A DNA stretch of 64,000 nucleotides from Palaemon carinicauda. Taxonomy: Eukaryota; Arthropoda; Malacostraca; Decapoda; Palaemonidae. The stretch spans positions 94,701,412 to 94,765,411 of the forward strand of contig NC_090750.1 in NCBI RefSeq assembly GCF_036898095.1, given 5' to 3'. This document shows, piece by piece, positions 39,745 through 50,689 of this stretch. Numbering within the stretch: position 1 is the first letter of the stretch; every line of letters begins with the position of its first letter. The translations under genes and the position numbers were made by a program. Under the pieces are notes generated by a model. It searched no databases. It saw nothing but the letters and a program-made list of their open reading frames with translations, and was not told the DNA's origin.

Positions 39745-41800
39745 CTGCCCACAGCCTCAGACAGCAGTAGGAGCCAGATTGAAGAACTTCTGGCAGGCCT
39801 GGGAGAAGAGGGGCGCAGACCAACAATCTGTGAGGTTGCTCAGAGAGGGGTACAAAATTCCATTTGTACGCAAACCTCCTCTAGCGACTTCCCCCATCGA
39901 CCTCTCTCCCAGGTACCGAGAGGAGTCAAAGAGACAAGCCCTAAACCTAGAAGTGTCTCTATTGCTAGAGAAGGGAGCGGTGGTGAAAGTCTCGGACCTT
40001 CAATCACCGGGGTTTTACAACCGTCTCTTCCTAGTACCGAAGAAGACAGGAGGTTGGAGACCGGTGCTAGATGTCAGTGCACTCAACGTCTTTGTTACGA
40101 AGACAAAGTTCACCATGGAGACCACGAAATCAGTCTTAGCAGCGGTCAGAAAGGGAGACTGGATGGTCTCTCTCGACCTAAGAGACGCGTACTTCCACAT
40201 CCCCATACACCCAGATTCCCAACCGTTTCTGAGGTTTGCTTTCAACAATGTGGTATACCAGTTTCGGGCCCTGTGCTTTGGCCTAAGTTCTGCTCCTCTC
40301 GTGTTTACGAGGCTTATGAGGAATGTTGCAAAATTCCTCCATTTATCGGGAATCCGAGCCTCCCTTTACTTGGACGACTGGCTTCTCAGAGCCTCGTCCA
40401 GTCATCGCTGTCTGCAGGATCTTCATTGGACATTGGATTTGACCAAGGAATTGGGACTTTTGGTCAACCTCGAAAAGTCCCAGCTGATTCCATCCCAAAC
40501 TATACTGTATTTAGGGATGGAGATTCGCAGTCCAGTTTTTCGGGCTTTTCCGTCTGCCACCCGAATAGAGCAAGCCCTGCTCAAAGTCCAACTGATGTTG
40601 AAGAGAGAACGGTGCTCAGTCAGGAATTGGATGAGTCTAGTAGGAACTCTATCATCCCTGGAGCAGTTTGTCTCGCTAGGAAGGCTACACCTTCGACCTC
40701 TCCAGTTCCATCTAGCCTTTCACTGGATAAAGGACAAGACATTAGAGACGGTCTCAATCCCGGTCTCCGAACCAGTAAAGGCATGCCTGAATTGGTGGAA
40801 CGAAAATATCAGTCTGAGAGAGGGACTTTCCCTAGCAGTTCAGAACCCAAACCACGTACTATTCTCAGACGCGTCGGATATGGGTTGGGGTGCGACCCTG
40901 GACGGTCGGGAATGCTCAGGTCTGTGGACCTCAAGTCAGAGGAGCATGCACATCAACGGCAAGGAGCTTTTGGCAGTCCACCTGGCCTTGATGAAATTCG
41001 AGAGTCTCCTTCTAAACAAAGTGGTAGAGATCAACTCCGACAATACCACAGCCTTGGCATACATTTCCAAGCAAGGAGGCACCCACTCCCTGACACTGTA
41101 CGAGATCGCAAGGGACCTGCTCATTTGGTCAAGAGATCGAGGCATCTCCCTGTTAACGAGGTTTATCCAGGGCGACTTGAACGTCTTAGCAGAATGCCTC
41201 AGTCGGAGGGGTCAGGTAATTCCTACGGAATGGACCCTCCACAAGGACGTGTGCAAGAGTCTTTGGGCGACTTGGGGTCAACCCACCATAGACCTCTTTG
41301 CAACCTCGATGACCAAGAGACTTCCAATCTATTGCTCTCCAGTCCCAGACCCAGCAGCAATGCACATAGACGCATTTCTTCTAGATTGGTCTCATCTGGA
41401 CCTATATGCATTCCCACCATTCAAGATTGTCAACAAGGTACTGCAGAAGTTCGCCTCTCACGAAGGGACAAGGTTGACGGTTGCTCCCCTCTGGCCCGCG
41501 AGAGAATGGTTCACCGAGGTACTTCGATGGCTGGTAGACTTTCCAAGGAGTCTTCCTCTAAGGGTAGATCTGTTACGTCAGCCCCACGTAAAGAATGTAC
41601 ACCAAAGCCTCCCCGCTCTTCGTCTGACTGCCTTCAGACTATCGAAAGACTCTCTAGAGCTCGAGGCTTTTCGAAGGAGGCAGCCAGTGCGATTGCAAGA
41701 GCGAGGAGAGCTTCTACCATTAGAGTATACCAGTCGAAGTGGGAAGTCTTTCGAGACTGGTGCAAGTCAGCATCTGTGTCCTCGTCCAGTACCTCTGTAG
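39656..41800 (+). CDS. pol: B pol: RT, RNase H, methyltransferase-like region
   Basis: A 714-codon ORF, collinear with A pol and one codon shorter near the end (L-T-V-A-P-L-W against L-T-L-V-A-P-L-W). Y-L-D-D-W is at residue 238, the same as in A. S-L-D-L-R-D-A-Y-F-H, F-S-D-A-S-D-M-G-W, S-D-N-T-T-A-L-A-Y and Y-A-F-P-P-F are all present. It is intact by eye. It overlaps gag by 89 bp and YR by 274 bp. If expressed it could supply reverse transcriptase to A as well. Confidence 0.94.
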   Translation: MAELPAGEVLAPREREERREEPSPHVAESDCPQPQTAVGARLKNFWQAWEKRGADQQSVRLLREGYKIPFVRKPPLATSPIDLSPRYREESKRQALNLEVSLLLEKGAVVKVSDLQSPGFYNRLFLVPKKTGGWRPVLDVSALNVFVTKTKFTMETTKSVLAAVRKGDWMVSLDLRDAYFHIPIHPDSQPFLRFAFNNVVYQFRALCFGLSSAPLVFTRLMRNVAKFLHLSGIRASLYLDDWLLRASSSHRCLQDLHWTLDLTKELGLLVNLEKSQLIPSQTILYLGMEIRSPVFRAFPSATRIEQALLKVQLMLKRERCSVRNWMSLVGTLSSLEQFVSLGRLHLRPLQFHLAFHWIKDKTLETVSIPVSEPVKACLNWWNENISLREGLSLAVQNPNHVLFSDASDMGWGATLDGRECSGLWTSSQRSMHINGKELLAVHLALMKFESLLLNKVVEINSDNTTALAYISKQGGTHSLTLYEIARDLLIWSRDRGISLLTRFIQGDLNVLAECLSRRGQVIPTEWTLHKDVCKSLWATWGQPTIDLFATSMTKRLPIYCSPVPDPAAMHIDAFLLDWSHLDLYAFPPFKIVNKVLQKFASHEGTRLTVAPLWPAREWFTEVLRWLVDFPRSLPLRVDLLRQPHVKNVHQSLPALRLTAFRLSKDSLELEAFRRRQPVRLQERGELLPLEYTSRSGKSFETGASQHLCPRPVPL

Positions 41801-42699
41801 CCCAAATCGCTGATTTTCTCTTACACCTGAGAAAAGTTCGCTCCCTTTCAGCTACCACGATCAAGGGGTACAGGAGCATGTTGGCTTCGGTCTTTCGGCA
41901 TAGAGGCTTAGATCTTTCCAACAATAAAGACCTACAAGATCTCCTTAAGTCTTTTGAAACCTCTAAGGAACGTCGTTTGGCAACTCCTGGATGGAACTTA
42001 GACGTGGTCCTAAGGTTCCTCATGTCAGACAGGTTTGAGCCATTACATTCAGCCTCCCTGAAGGATCTCACTCTCAAGACACTTTTCCTAGTGTGCTTGG
42101 CATCGGCTAAAAGAGTCAGTGAACTGCATGCCTTCAGTAAGAACATTGGCTTTTCTACAGAAAAAGCCACTTGTTCTCTTCAACTTGGTTTCCTGGCCAA
42201 AAATGAACTGCCTTCTCGTCCTTGGCCTAAATCTTTTGATATTCCTTGCTTATCAGAGATCGTAGGCAACGAACTGGAAAGAGTGTTATGTCCTGTTAGA
42301 GCTCTTAAGTTCTATTTAGCTCGTACTAAGTCATTACGAGGTTAATCTGAAGCATTATGGTGCTCAGTCAAGAAACCATCATTGCCTATGTCAAAGAATG
42401 CTTTGTCATATTTTATCAGATTTTTAATACGAGAAGCTCATTCCCACTTGAATGAGAAAGACCGATGTTTGCTTAAGGTTAAGACGCACGAAGTTAGAGC
42501 TATAGCAACCTCCGTGGCCTTCAAGCAAAATAGATCTCTGCAAAGTATCATGGACGCGACTTTTTGGAGAAGCAAGTCAGTGTTCGCGTCATTTTACTTA
42601 AAAGATGTCCAGACTCTTTACGAGGACTGCTACACACTGGGTCCATTCGTTGCAGCGAGTGCAGTAGTGGGTGAGGGTTCTACCACTACAATTCCCTAA
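41527..42699 (+). pseudogene. B tyrosine recombinase with a single nonsense codon
   Basis: The frame is exactly as long as in A (1,173 bp) and starts M-A-G-R-L. A TAA at 42343-42345 (codon 273), where A has GGA, truncates the protein after the first catalytic Arg (A-K-R-V-S-E) and before the H-E-V-R box and F-Y-L-K-D-V Tyr. The remainder from 42346 is open to the natural stop. GGA to TAA needs two changes. No frameshift is seen. The truncated product should be inactive. Confidence 0.92.
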
Positions 42700-43423
42700 T
42701 TCCAATATCCTTTTTTAATCTGTCTCTTGAAATGTTTTTTAATATTGTTTTTTGGGTTGTACGGAAGGCTAAGAAGCCTTTCGCATCCTTTTTGATTTGG
42801 CGGGTGGTCAAAGTCATTTCTTGAGAGCGCCCAGATTAGGGGTTTGATGAGGTCCTGTTGGTATGGGTTGCAACCCTTCATACTTCAGCTCCTGGGAGTC
42901 CTTCAGCATCCTAAGAGGATCGCTGGGCTTCGTGAGGAAGACAGACTTACAAGGCAGAGTAATCGTCTAAGTCAACTTCCTTACCAGGTACCTATATATT
43001 TGGGTTTTGTTATATTGATAACTGTCAAAAACTCTAAGCATATACGCTGTAAACTTAATTAACTCTGGTCTCTACCCACCGCCTTGGGTGTGAATCAGCT
43101 ATTATATATTCACCGGCTAAGTTAAATATTTAAAAATGATATTTTAATTATAAAATAAATTTTTGAATATACTTACCCGGTGAATATATAAATTAAAGGC
43201 CCTCCCTTCCTCCCCAATAGAGAAGCAGCGGGACGAGAAGAATTGAAGGCTTGTTTACATGCATGTGTGGTATCTGGCCGATAGTTGGCGCTGGTGGGCA
43301 CACCCGCAACCTTCATAGCGATCGCTCGCGAGTTTTTGTGTGTGTTTTCTGTCGAGCCGCTGAGCAGCTATTATATATTCACCGGGTAAGTATATTCAAA
43401 AATTTATTTTATAATTAAAATAT
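42700..43423 (+). repeat. B 3' non-coding block, ICR and right ITR
   Basis: 42700-43080 matches the A 3' block. The ICR at about 43090-43180 repeats both outer ends in inverted form (cagctattatatattcaccgg, then tgaatatacttacccggtga). The ITR from about 43239 mirrors 36886-37050. Confidence 0.9.
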
Positions 43424-43901
43424 CATGTTTCTATTAGTACAATAATTATAAGTTTTACTTAGGGAAATAAGTAAAAGAACTCTGGCTACATTTTATTGTG
43501 CTATTTGCGGGGAGAAATAATACGCAATTACACTCCTTTTATTCATTTATTTAGGCTTATTGAGTAAATGGGATAACAAGTGTAAAATGTAAAAGAGAAT
43601 TATAAATACAGCATGTACAGTTAATGTTTTTCTACCTGAAAGGGAAGAAAAGGATTAATGCCACTTATAAAATTGAAAAAATTTATCAATATAATTTTCT
43701 GTAAATGTTGGGTACTATCAACACTGTGTACCATGTACAGTACACACGGCACAAGTGTCATTTGTATAATTTGCACCTGAAAATATGAACAGTCCTAGTG
43801 TCACCATGGTGACACCCACATAAAAAATGTTGCAGTGGAAGGTGTCAACACCTTTTCTCCCGAATTGATAGTCCCAATCAATTCACTGTTCATCGCAGCA
43901 C
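43424..43901. other. A/T-rich 3' flank of element F, no gene seen
   Basis: No ORF is supported. A perfect 18-bp palindrome, gtgtcaccatggtgacac, lies at about 43797-43814, and ggtgtcaacacc follows at about 43848. Being directly downstream of F's recombinase, these may belong to F's terminal or internal repeat, but no partner copy is visible in the window. Confidence 0.45.
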
Positions 43902-44880
43902 TAGATGACAGGTTTTACTACACTACCTGCCGCCACCACATAATGCTTAAGTTCGTGCACTTGCTTCGCATAATGTTTATAAAACACTCTGGATGTCTTC
44001 CAGTCAGTATATGAGTGAAGGCGCTCGAAGCCTATATACTGAAAAAAGTTCGGCTAGGAAGCAATTTTTCTTGGATCATGACCTGCGGGTGTACTGTCAG
44101 GATCCGCTCTGCGAATGAAGTAGGTGAGCTTCGCCCTCAGTTGTTTTAGGGATAAGTTTGATCCTGAGGTTTCTCCTTTGAAGAGCTGTCCTCCCCTGAA
44201 GTCTGAAGTTCTTCGAAGCTAGACCTTTAGACATTCTACTGGACATGGAGAGACATCTTCCTTCAGAGGGCAGATTTGCCAGGGACCCCATCTCTTGGTG
44301 GGTAGCTCGTTCTTGGCGAGAAAGGTAGGATCAGGAAAGAGATTCAGTTCTCCCGCTTCTGTGAACTGAATATGGACCTCTTCTCTAGATAGGGCTACTA
44401 TTTCATTAACTCTAGCCCCTGAGGCTATAGCGAACAGGAAAATAACTTTTTGGGTTAGATCCTTAAGAGAACAATCTTCATTGTTCAAGGTTGAAGCATA
44501 GTGTAGAACCTTGTCCAGGGACCATGAAATGGGCTTCGAAGGGGCTGCAGGTCTAAGTCCAGTGCATGCCTTCGGGATCTTGTTAAAGATTTCGTTCATC
44601 AGGTCCAGTTGGAAGGCGTATAGAAGAGGTCTAGTTAAGGCTGACTTGCGCGTAGTTATCGTGTTGGCAGCCAGGCCTTGTTCATGAATGTGGATGAAGA
44701 AGGACAGGCAGAAGTCTATTTAGATTTCTTTCGGCCTTTTTGCTTTAACGAAAGCAACCCTCTTTTTCCAAGACGATTCGTATTGTCTTCTGGTTGACTT
44801 TGACTTGTATTCCTCTAAGAAGTCTATACTGCCTTTTGAGATCCCAAATCTTTTCTTAACCGCTAAGGCGAGAAAATCAT
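43902..44880 (-). pseudogene. F tyrosine recombinase pseudogene
   Basis: The N-terminal part (F-L-E-E-Y-K-S-K-S-T-R-R-Q-Y-E-S-S-W-K-K) lies at about 44850-44720, with a stop at 44720. The core at 44599-44219 has A-I-A-S-G-A-R-V-N-E-I-V-A with the first Arg. Beyond a stop at 44219, the continuing reading has H-D-P-R-K-I-A-S (His and Arg, about 44075) and V-F-Y-K-H-Y (Tyr, about 43960), ending at a stop near 43902. At least three lesions. It would be an integrase of the DIRS/Ngaro type. Confidence 0.75.
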
Positions 44881-46550
44881 GAGATGAAGGTTTTGGGTTC
44901 TCTGTGATGAAGTGAAGACAGTCGACTTCTGAACCAGTTGAGATAGAGCTGGGTTCGGTAGAGGGACCAGCCTTAGCTTCAGTTCTATCACCAGAGGGAA
45001 CCAGTTGCTCTTGGGCCACTTGGGGGGCCATTAGAGCTGCCGTTCCCTTGAAGGATCTCAGCTTGTTGAGGGCCTTCAGTAGGAGATTGGTTGGAGGGAA
45101 CAGGTAAATCCGGGTCCATTCCCTCCAATCGAGGGACATGGCATCCGTCGCCTCCGCCAGGGGGTCTTCGTATGGGGCTACATATCGAGGTAGTTTCTTG
45201 TCGCTCATCGCGAAGAGGTTGATCTGCTGTTCTGGAACTAGTTCCAAGATGAAGGAGAATGAGTCTGCATCTAGGGACCATTCTGACTCTATCGGCTTTA
45301 GCCTGAATAGAGCGTCCGCTGTCACATTGCGGAACCCTTGTAGGTGAACTGCTGATAAGTGCCACCTCTTCTTTTTCGCTAAATGAAAGATGGCTAACAT
45401 CACATGGTTGATGTGGGGTGATCTCGAGCCTTGTCGGTTCAGACATCTCACTATCACTTCACTGTCCAAGACCAGCCTGATGAGAGCTGATCTGCGAGGG
45501 GATAGTTTTTTTCAGCGTCACGAGGACTGCCATGGCCTCCAGAATATTGATGTGAAAGGTCTTGAACAGGGATGACCAAGTCCCTTGGGCTGTTCTTTGA
45601 TGGGATTGACCTCCCCATCCTTCCGTCAAGGCATTCGTGTGGATGGTCACCAATGGGGGAGGTGGTTGCAAGGGCACGGTCCTCGTTAGGCTCTTGACCT
45701 TCGACCACGGCTTGAGAAGGGATCGTAGTAAGGTCGGTATTGGTCTTTGTAGATCTCTTCGAGCGTTTGATGCTTATCTTCTCCAGACTCCTTAAGCATC
45801 TTTCAGCTGTGCTTTTAGCACTGGTTCTGTTACTGCCTGTTACTGGAGAGAGCCCAGTACTCTTTCCTGTTGGCTTCTTGAGATCTTGTTGAATTTCAGT
45901 AGTCTCTTGACAGACATTGCGATCTCTCTCCTCTTCCCTGGGGAAATGGAGAGGCAGTGTGACTTCAAGTTCCAATGGATTCCCAGCCATTGAAACTCTT
46001 GAGCTGGAGAGAGTCGAGACTTCTTGAAGTTGATCTTGAATCTTAGATGTTCTAGGAAGTGAATCACCTTCTTGGATGCTTGCAGACAAGCAGTCTTGGA
46101 TGCTGCCCACACCAGCCAGTCGTCCAGGTACGCTGCTACCTGAACACCTTCTAGGCGTAGTTGTTGAACGACTGCGTCTGCAAGTTTCGTGAAGGTCCTT
46201 GGGCTTATGTTTAGTCCGAAGGGCATGGCTCTGAAGACATACTTTTTCTTCTGTAACTTGAATCCTAGGTAGGAGGAGAGGGGGCGGCTGACTGGGAGAT
46301 GCCAGTAAGCATCTGCCAGGTCTAATGAGACTGTGTACACCCCTTTGGGTAACAGGGTCCTTATGTGTTGAAGGGTTAACATCTTGAACTTGCTGTTCTC
46401 GATGAACTTGTTGAGTGGCGACAAGTCCAGAATTCCTCTGAGTTTGTCTGAGTCCTTCTTGGGAACACAAAACAGCCTTCCCTGGAATTTGATGGACTTT
46501 GTTTTCCTTATAACCTGTTTGCTCAAGAGTTCTAAGGTATATTCTTCCAA
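44881..46550 (-). pseudogene. F pol pseudogene: RT, RNase H, MT-like region
   Basis: 46550-45840 is an open RT segment of 236 residues with G-R-L-F-C-V-P-K-K, G-I-L-D-L-S-P-L-N, S-L-D-L-A-D-A-Y and catalytic Y-L-D-D-W. The linker 45839-45470 is frameshifted; it holds L-T-E-G-W-G-G style RNase H start remains. 45469-44881 has M-D-S-E-V-I-V-R-C-L-N and T-A-D-A-L-F-R-L-K from RNase H, then I-N-L-F-A-M and Y-L-F-P-P-T-N-L-L of the MT-like region. A 637-codon frame on minus (47367-45454) enters this region out of frame and is not the pol protein. Confidence 0.82.
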
Positions 46551-48590
46551 TAAGGGGGTGGGATGTTGGAAGAATTGAGGAAATGATGGTGGATACCTGT
46601 TCCATATCCATCCTAGCCCATTCTTGATTAGGCTGTGGGCCCAGGGATCGAAGGTTCAACGATCCTGAAAGTATTGGAGCCTCCCTCCTACCTGAAGCAT
46701 CTCTTTGCTTAGGTTGTCCCGAGGGTTTACCACCCTGACCGCGTCCTCCCCTGCCTCGTGAGGGGTGTCTTGAGGAGCCCCGTCGGGAGCCTCTTCCTTT
46801 CGGAGGAAAGGTAGTGGTTTGCCTCTCAAACCCTGGGTTGAACGCTGGTGACTGGGCAACCAGCTGTTGAGGTACCACTTGGAATGTGGTCTGTGGTTGA
46901 GCAACCACTTGGGGCACCGCGGTCATGGTGACTATAGGATGTTGCTGGGCAGGCTGAGAGTGTAGTCTAGGCTTCTTCATGTTCCGTTTAGGTTGGGGTC
47001 CCACATCCGGGGAAGACTTCCTCTTTGACGAGATGCCCCACTTCTGGAGAAGGTTCCTATTCTCTGTGGTGGCTTTCTCGACTACCTCTTTGACCGCTTC
47101 ATTCGGGAAGAGGTCTTTACCCCAGTTGTTGGAAGAAATTAGCTTTCTGGGTTCGTGTTTTACTGTTGCTGCAGCAAACACAAACTCTCTACAGGCTCTC
47201 CTAGCCTTTATGAAAGCATACAGGTCCTTCACTAGGTTGGCCATATGCATTTTGGCCAGGACCATGAGCATGTCTGGGGTGCTTTTTTGGCCTGCACACA
47301 TCTCTATGCAGTTCTGTAGGGATAGGGATGTGGCAAGTCTCTCCTTCGTCTCTTGCTCCCTGCGCAAGAGAAAGTCAGATAGTTTAGGGAGATTTTCGCT
47401 AAACTGTCGTCCCGCGATATCTGCATCCAGTTTCCCTACTTAGAAGGTTAAGTGGACTTCCTTCCATTCCTTCTCTTCCATGGGCAGGGCTAACGACAGA
47501 GGCCTACACTCCTTTAATGCAGGGCATGGTTTGCCTGCCTCCACTGCCTTGGCAACAGCTTTAAATGAGTTTGACGTAAAGTGGAAGGCTATTGAAACAG
47601 GAGCAAGAAAGGTAGGGTGTTTCTTGCTCAAGGCGGACACTTTCGAGTTTGAATAGCCCGCCTTCTTCAGGCTGCTCGACAAGAGAGCCTGTGCCTTATC
47701 GTGGTCGAAAACCATGACCTCATTCGGTTCCGTCTCCTCTTTTGACGCTGGCTAATGCTTCAGTCGAATGAAGCAATCAGGGTAAGCATTGAAGCTTGGC
47801 CAGAACTAAATGTCGTCTAAGGGGACGGGTCCCATCTTCTCAGAGATGTAGAGCTTGCCGTTGGTAATCGGCATATACTCCGCGTCTCCAGGGATTCGTC
47901 TCGGAGCAGGGTGGGAGGTCTTTGATTCTAAGTCGCTTGTAAGACCCTCGGGAGGCGGTGATCCGTGCTTCACGGAGCTCTTTTTCAAGCTTTGCTTCCC
48001 TTTCTTCGCCTTGCTTGTGAATGTTCTCCATCAGCTCCGTGAAATGAGCCAAAACTGCCTGGCTCATGTTGTCCAATGGAGGGATCGGAGCAGAAGACGT
48101 AGAAGGTGTCATCTCCAGTGCTGGCACAGGCGGCAGGGATTCCGACTCAGCTTCATCTCTTCTTCGGGAGGAGATCCTTCTCAGTGTCCGAAGACACCTC
48201 AGACATCCCTTCCTCCTGGTGGATGTCCTTGATTTGCAAAGCCTCACTGACGTCTGTCTCGATGGCAATCTGGACACAGGGAGGTCCAGGTCGTGTTGGG
48301 GGCACGACAGCTTCACTACCTGCTTTAGGGAACAGCAGGTTACGCATTCTTTCATTAGGTAGGTACGGTCCCGGAGAGTTCTTTTGTAACCCTCGTACCC
48401 ACTTGCGTAGCTTTTCTCATGCTGCATCCCTCGACTCAGTTGACTTGGGGTCGTCGAAATCTTCGACCACCATGGCCAAGCAGACTCTGCAGTTCTGGGG
48501 GACCCAGTACCGCAGGGTTTCGGAGGTAATGGTGCAGGCGGCATGAGACCTACACATCTTATGACCACAGAAGATCACCTCGCACTTCAT
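46551..48590 (-). pseudogene. F gag pseudogene
   Basis: The likely ATG at 48590 begins M-K-C-E-V-I-F-C-G-H-K-M-C-R-S-H, with later C-R-V-C, a Cys/His-rich N-terminus differing in spacing from that of A-C families. Frames shift near 48420 and again before 47715. The capsid-like part at 47367-47050 has N-C-I-E-M-C-A-G and K-H-E-P-R-K-L-I. A Gln/Pro-rich stretch and an R-G-S-R-R-G-S-S-R-H-P-S-R-G-R-G-G-R-G basic tail (about 46800) follow, suited to RNA binding. A splice-acceptor-like ctctacag lies just upstream of the ATG. Confidence 0.7.
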
Positions 48591-48676
48591 TTGGGGTTCC
48601 TCCTGTAGAGAAAGGAAAAATAAGTGAGTATTTGGTTGTTTATCACTTTTGATACACAGGTTATGCAAAATATTAA

Positions 48677-48850
48677 TTTGTTCCGTAACCGAAATACAAA
48701 CCACGCTATTTACACAGGGTTTGCCTTTTAGCGCAGCTGAAATGGCGAGCCATTAGAATTTAACGAGGGTGTATTACCCCCGCGCTAGTTAGCGGGGGGG
48801 TAGGGGAGTGGTAGCTAGCTACCCCTCCCCTCCCTCACACACAAATGAAT
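48677..48850 (+). repeat. C2 left ITR
   Basis: Reverse complement of about 58700-58935, including cgcgctagttagcgg, tggtagctagctacc and the ccctcacacacaaatgaat end. The inverted pair is nearly perfect in spite of heavy decay inside the element. Confidence 0.87.
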
Positions 48851-49760
48851 GCTCACTTTCACTTTTGGCTCGGACTGTGACAGACGTCTCTGTCTTGGTC
48901 CTCTCTTGGCAGCCATTGTTTGTTTTGTCTTTACTTAATCGCTTACTTTTCATTTACTCAATATATATGTAAACATGTTTTCATGTTTGTATACATATTT
49001 GAGTATAGAAATCAGTAAGTTTCCTTTTCAGATTTGTGTGTGTAGTGTACTTATCTACGTGGTGTCCTCGGCAGTTGGCCGCCACGGCGTTATGGGTGGC
49101 GATCGAGTTTGACTTATGTCTTTCTATCTCTCTCTCTCTCTCTCTTGAGGTCGTTCACCCTTTTACTACGTGTTACTACGCCCTTGTAGCTTCCTTTCTG
49201 TGTGGGGGGGTTGCTACGCCGTACGTTTGTCTCAATTAGTTTATGAATCTAATTGTATTTGTTGATTTTTCAGCTTTGTAGAACGATTCCTTTCGGGGTT
49301 TTCGTTCTTTCCTTAGTGTTCATTCATTTTTAAATTATATAATTACATAGTTACATAATTATAATTGTTATAATTCTGTTTTGGTTACAGCTCTCCTTCC
49401 GTGAGTGTAAGTGGTTGTGAGGGCACGTGCCTGTTGTGTAATTCTTGTTTCCTTTCCCTCGGGTTTCCTCTTCGGAGCCTTCCCGGGGGAATGAATGTGT
49501 ACTAATGTTTTTTTGTTTTATTTTTTTACAGTTACCGATCTAGTTCGTTTCTGTAATATGGCAACGGTGTGAGCTGTCTTGTTGAGGCCTGGGGATTCGG
49601 CTGTTGCTGCCTCTCCACTTGTGTTTTCGTCAGGGGCGTGTCTCCTTCTACTGGAAGTACTCCTGTGACGACGGACAGCTCTCCAGTTCATTTTAGAACT
49701 CTCAGGAGGCTTGCCTCCTTGGGCAGGTAACTTTCCTTCCGAGGGAAGTTTTTCCTGTCC
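48851..49760 (+). other. C2 leader, non-coding
   Basis: T-rich leader with a CT simple repeat at about 49127-49145 and a splice-acceptor-like tract tttatttttttacag at 49517-49531. Donor-like gtgagt and gtaagt words lie near 49400-49410. The N-terminal Cys motif of gag could not be found here. Confidence 0.5.
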
Positions 49761-50689
49761 AGGCTTGAGTTTTTCCCCTTATGGAGGGTTCTCCTCTTGC
49801 CTTTTTTTTGTGCGACTATGCTCTTGGTGCTGAGCGGTCACACCTGCAGTTTCGCTCAAGGGGCTGGGCAACTGCAGGAGCTCCTCTTCTGAGGATTGCT
49901 CCTTTTAGGTCACTGCTGACCAGTCTCTTCTACGAAGTGTTTCTCTTTCGTTCGCGAGAGAGTACACTCATAGAGACTCCTCTTCGGAGGTTTCTTCTGT
50001 TGCTGTTGGCCTCCCTCGCCGTAAGGCCCACCGTCCGCCTCGTCGTAAGGGCCTCTCATCTCGCTATAAGGGTGCTTGAGGCGCCTTTTTGAATCTCCGT
50101 TTGCAGCCTACAACTCCTTTTTCTCGATCTTCCGCCTTGGTGCAAATGGACAGCAGTCTGATCTCGTCTTCCGACGGGCAACGGTCTTCCCGACGGACAA
50201 CGGTCTTCCCGACGGACAGCGGTCTTCCGACGGACATCAGTCTCCCGGCGGACAACGATCCCTTCGGGGCAAAGGGTTGCCTCCCACGGGGGTTCTTCCC
50301 TTGCGTGTCAGGGTTTCCCTGCGCGCCCTTCTGCTGTGTTCACCCTGCTCCTGCTCAGTGTTAACGCACAGGCGCTCTTCTGCTCATCAGCGCTCTCCTG
50401 TTCGTCAGCGCTTTCATGATGATCATCCCTGCTGTTCCTGTTGGTTCCTGTTACGCGCCCTGTGCGCCCACGTTCGCCCTCGCGATCTAGAACTTCGGTT
50501 CAGGTCTGGGTCAAGGACTCTTCTTCTATACGCAGGCTTCCACGCGTAGCCTTCTGCTCGTCAGCGATCATCAGCTCGCCAGCGATCACCTGTCTCTCGG
50601 CGATCTCCGGATCGCATGCGTGTGTTACAGCCGGCACGCCAACGTTCTTCAACTCTTCTGAAGGAACATGGTTCGCCAGCTACTAGCTC

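Larger units (their letters stand above)
36886..43423 (+). mobile_element. DIRS-like retrotransposon B, nearly intact sister of A
   Basis: The 6,538-bp element has ITRs at 36886-37050 and about 43239-43423, ICR at about 43090, and gag, pol and YR collinear with A. Limits were set by comparing its flanks with those of A. No target duplication is evident. Gag and pol are fully open; YR has one stop at 42343. The pol protein is visibly very similar to that of A over the RT, but the ITRs differ at gctgctcagcggctcg, and gag has diverged more. A and B are separate insertions of one family, not a recent tandem duplication. Confidence 0.93.
43902..48590 (-). mobile_element. DIRS/Ngaro-type retrotransposon F, degraded
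   Basis: Minus-strand remnants in the order gag (48590-46551), RT, RNase H, MT-like region, YR (to 43902). The RT has L-D-L-A-D-A-Y-W-H-L-P and Y-L-D-D-W-L-V-W, so it belongs with tyrosine-recombinase retrotransposons, but it is far from both A/B and C families. Frames are interrupted by several indels. Terminal repeats were not found: the 5' side abuts the C2 left ITR and the 3' side abuts B. DIRS-like and Ngaro-like structures therefore cannot be distinguished. Confidence 0.82.

Noticed and set aside
45454..47367. A single 637-residue protein on the minus strand of F
   Set aside because: Its first part is gag, but from about 46550 it runs out of frame with the recognisable RT, so the long frame is a fusion produced by a frameshift.
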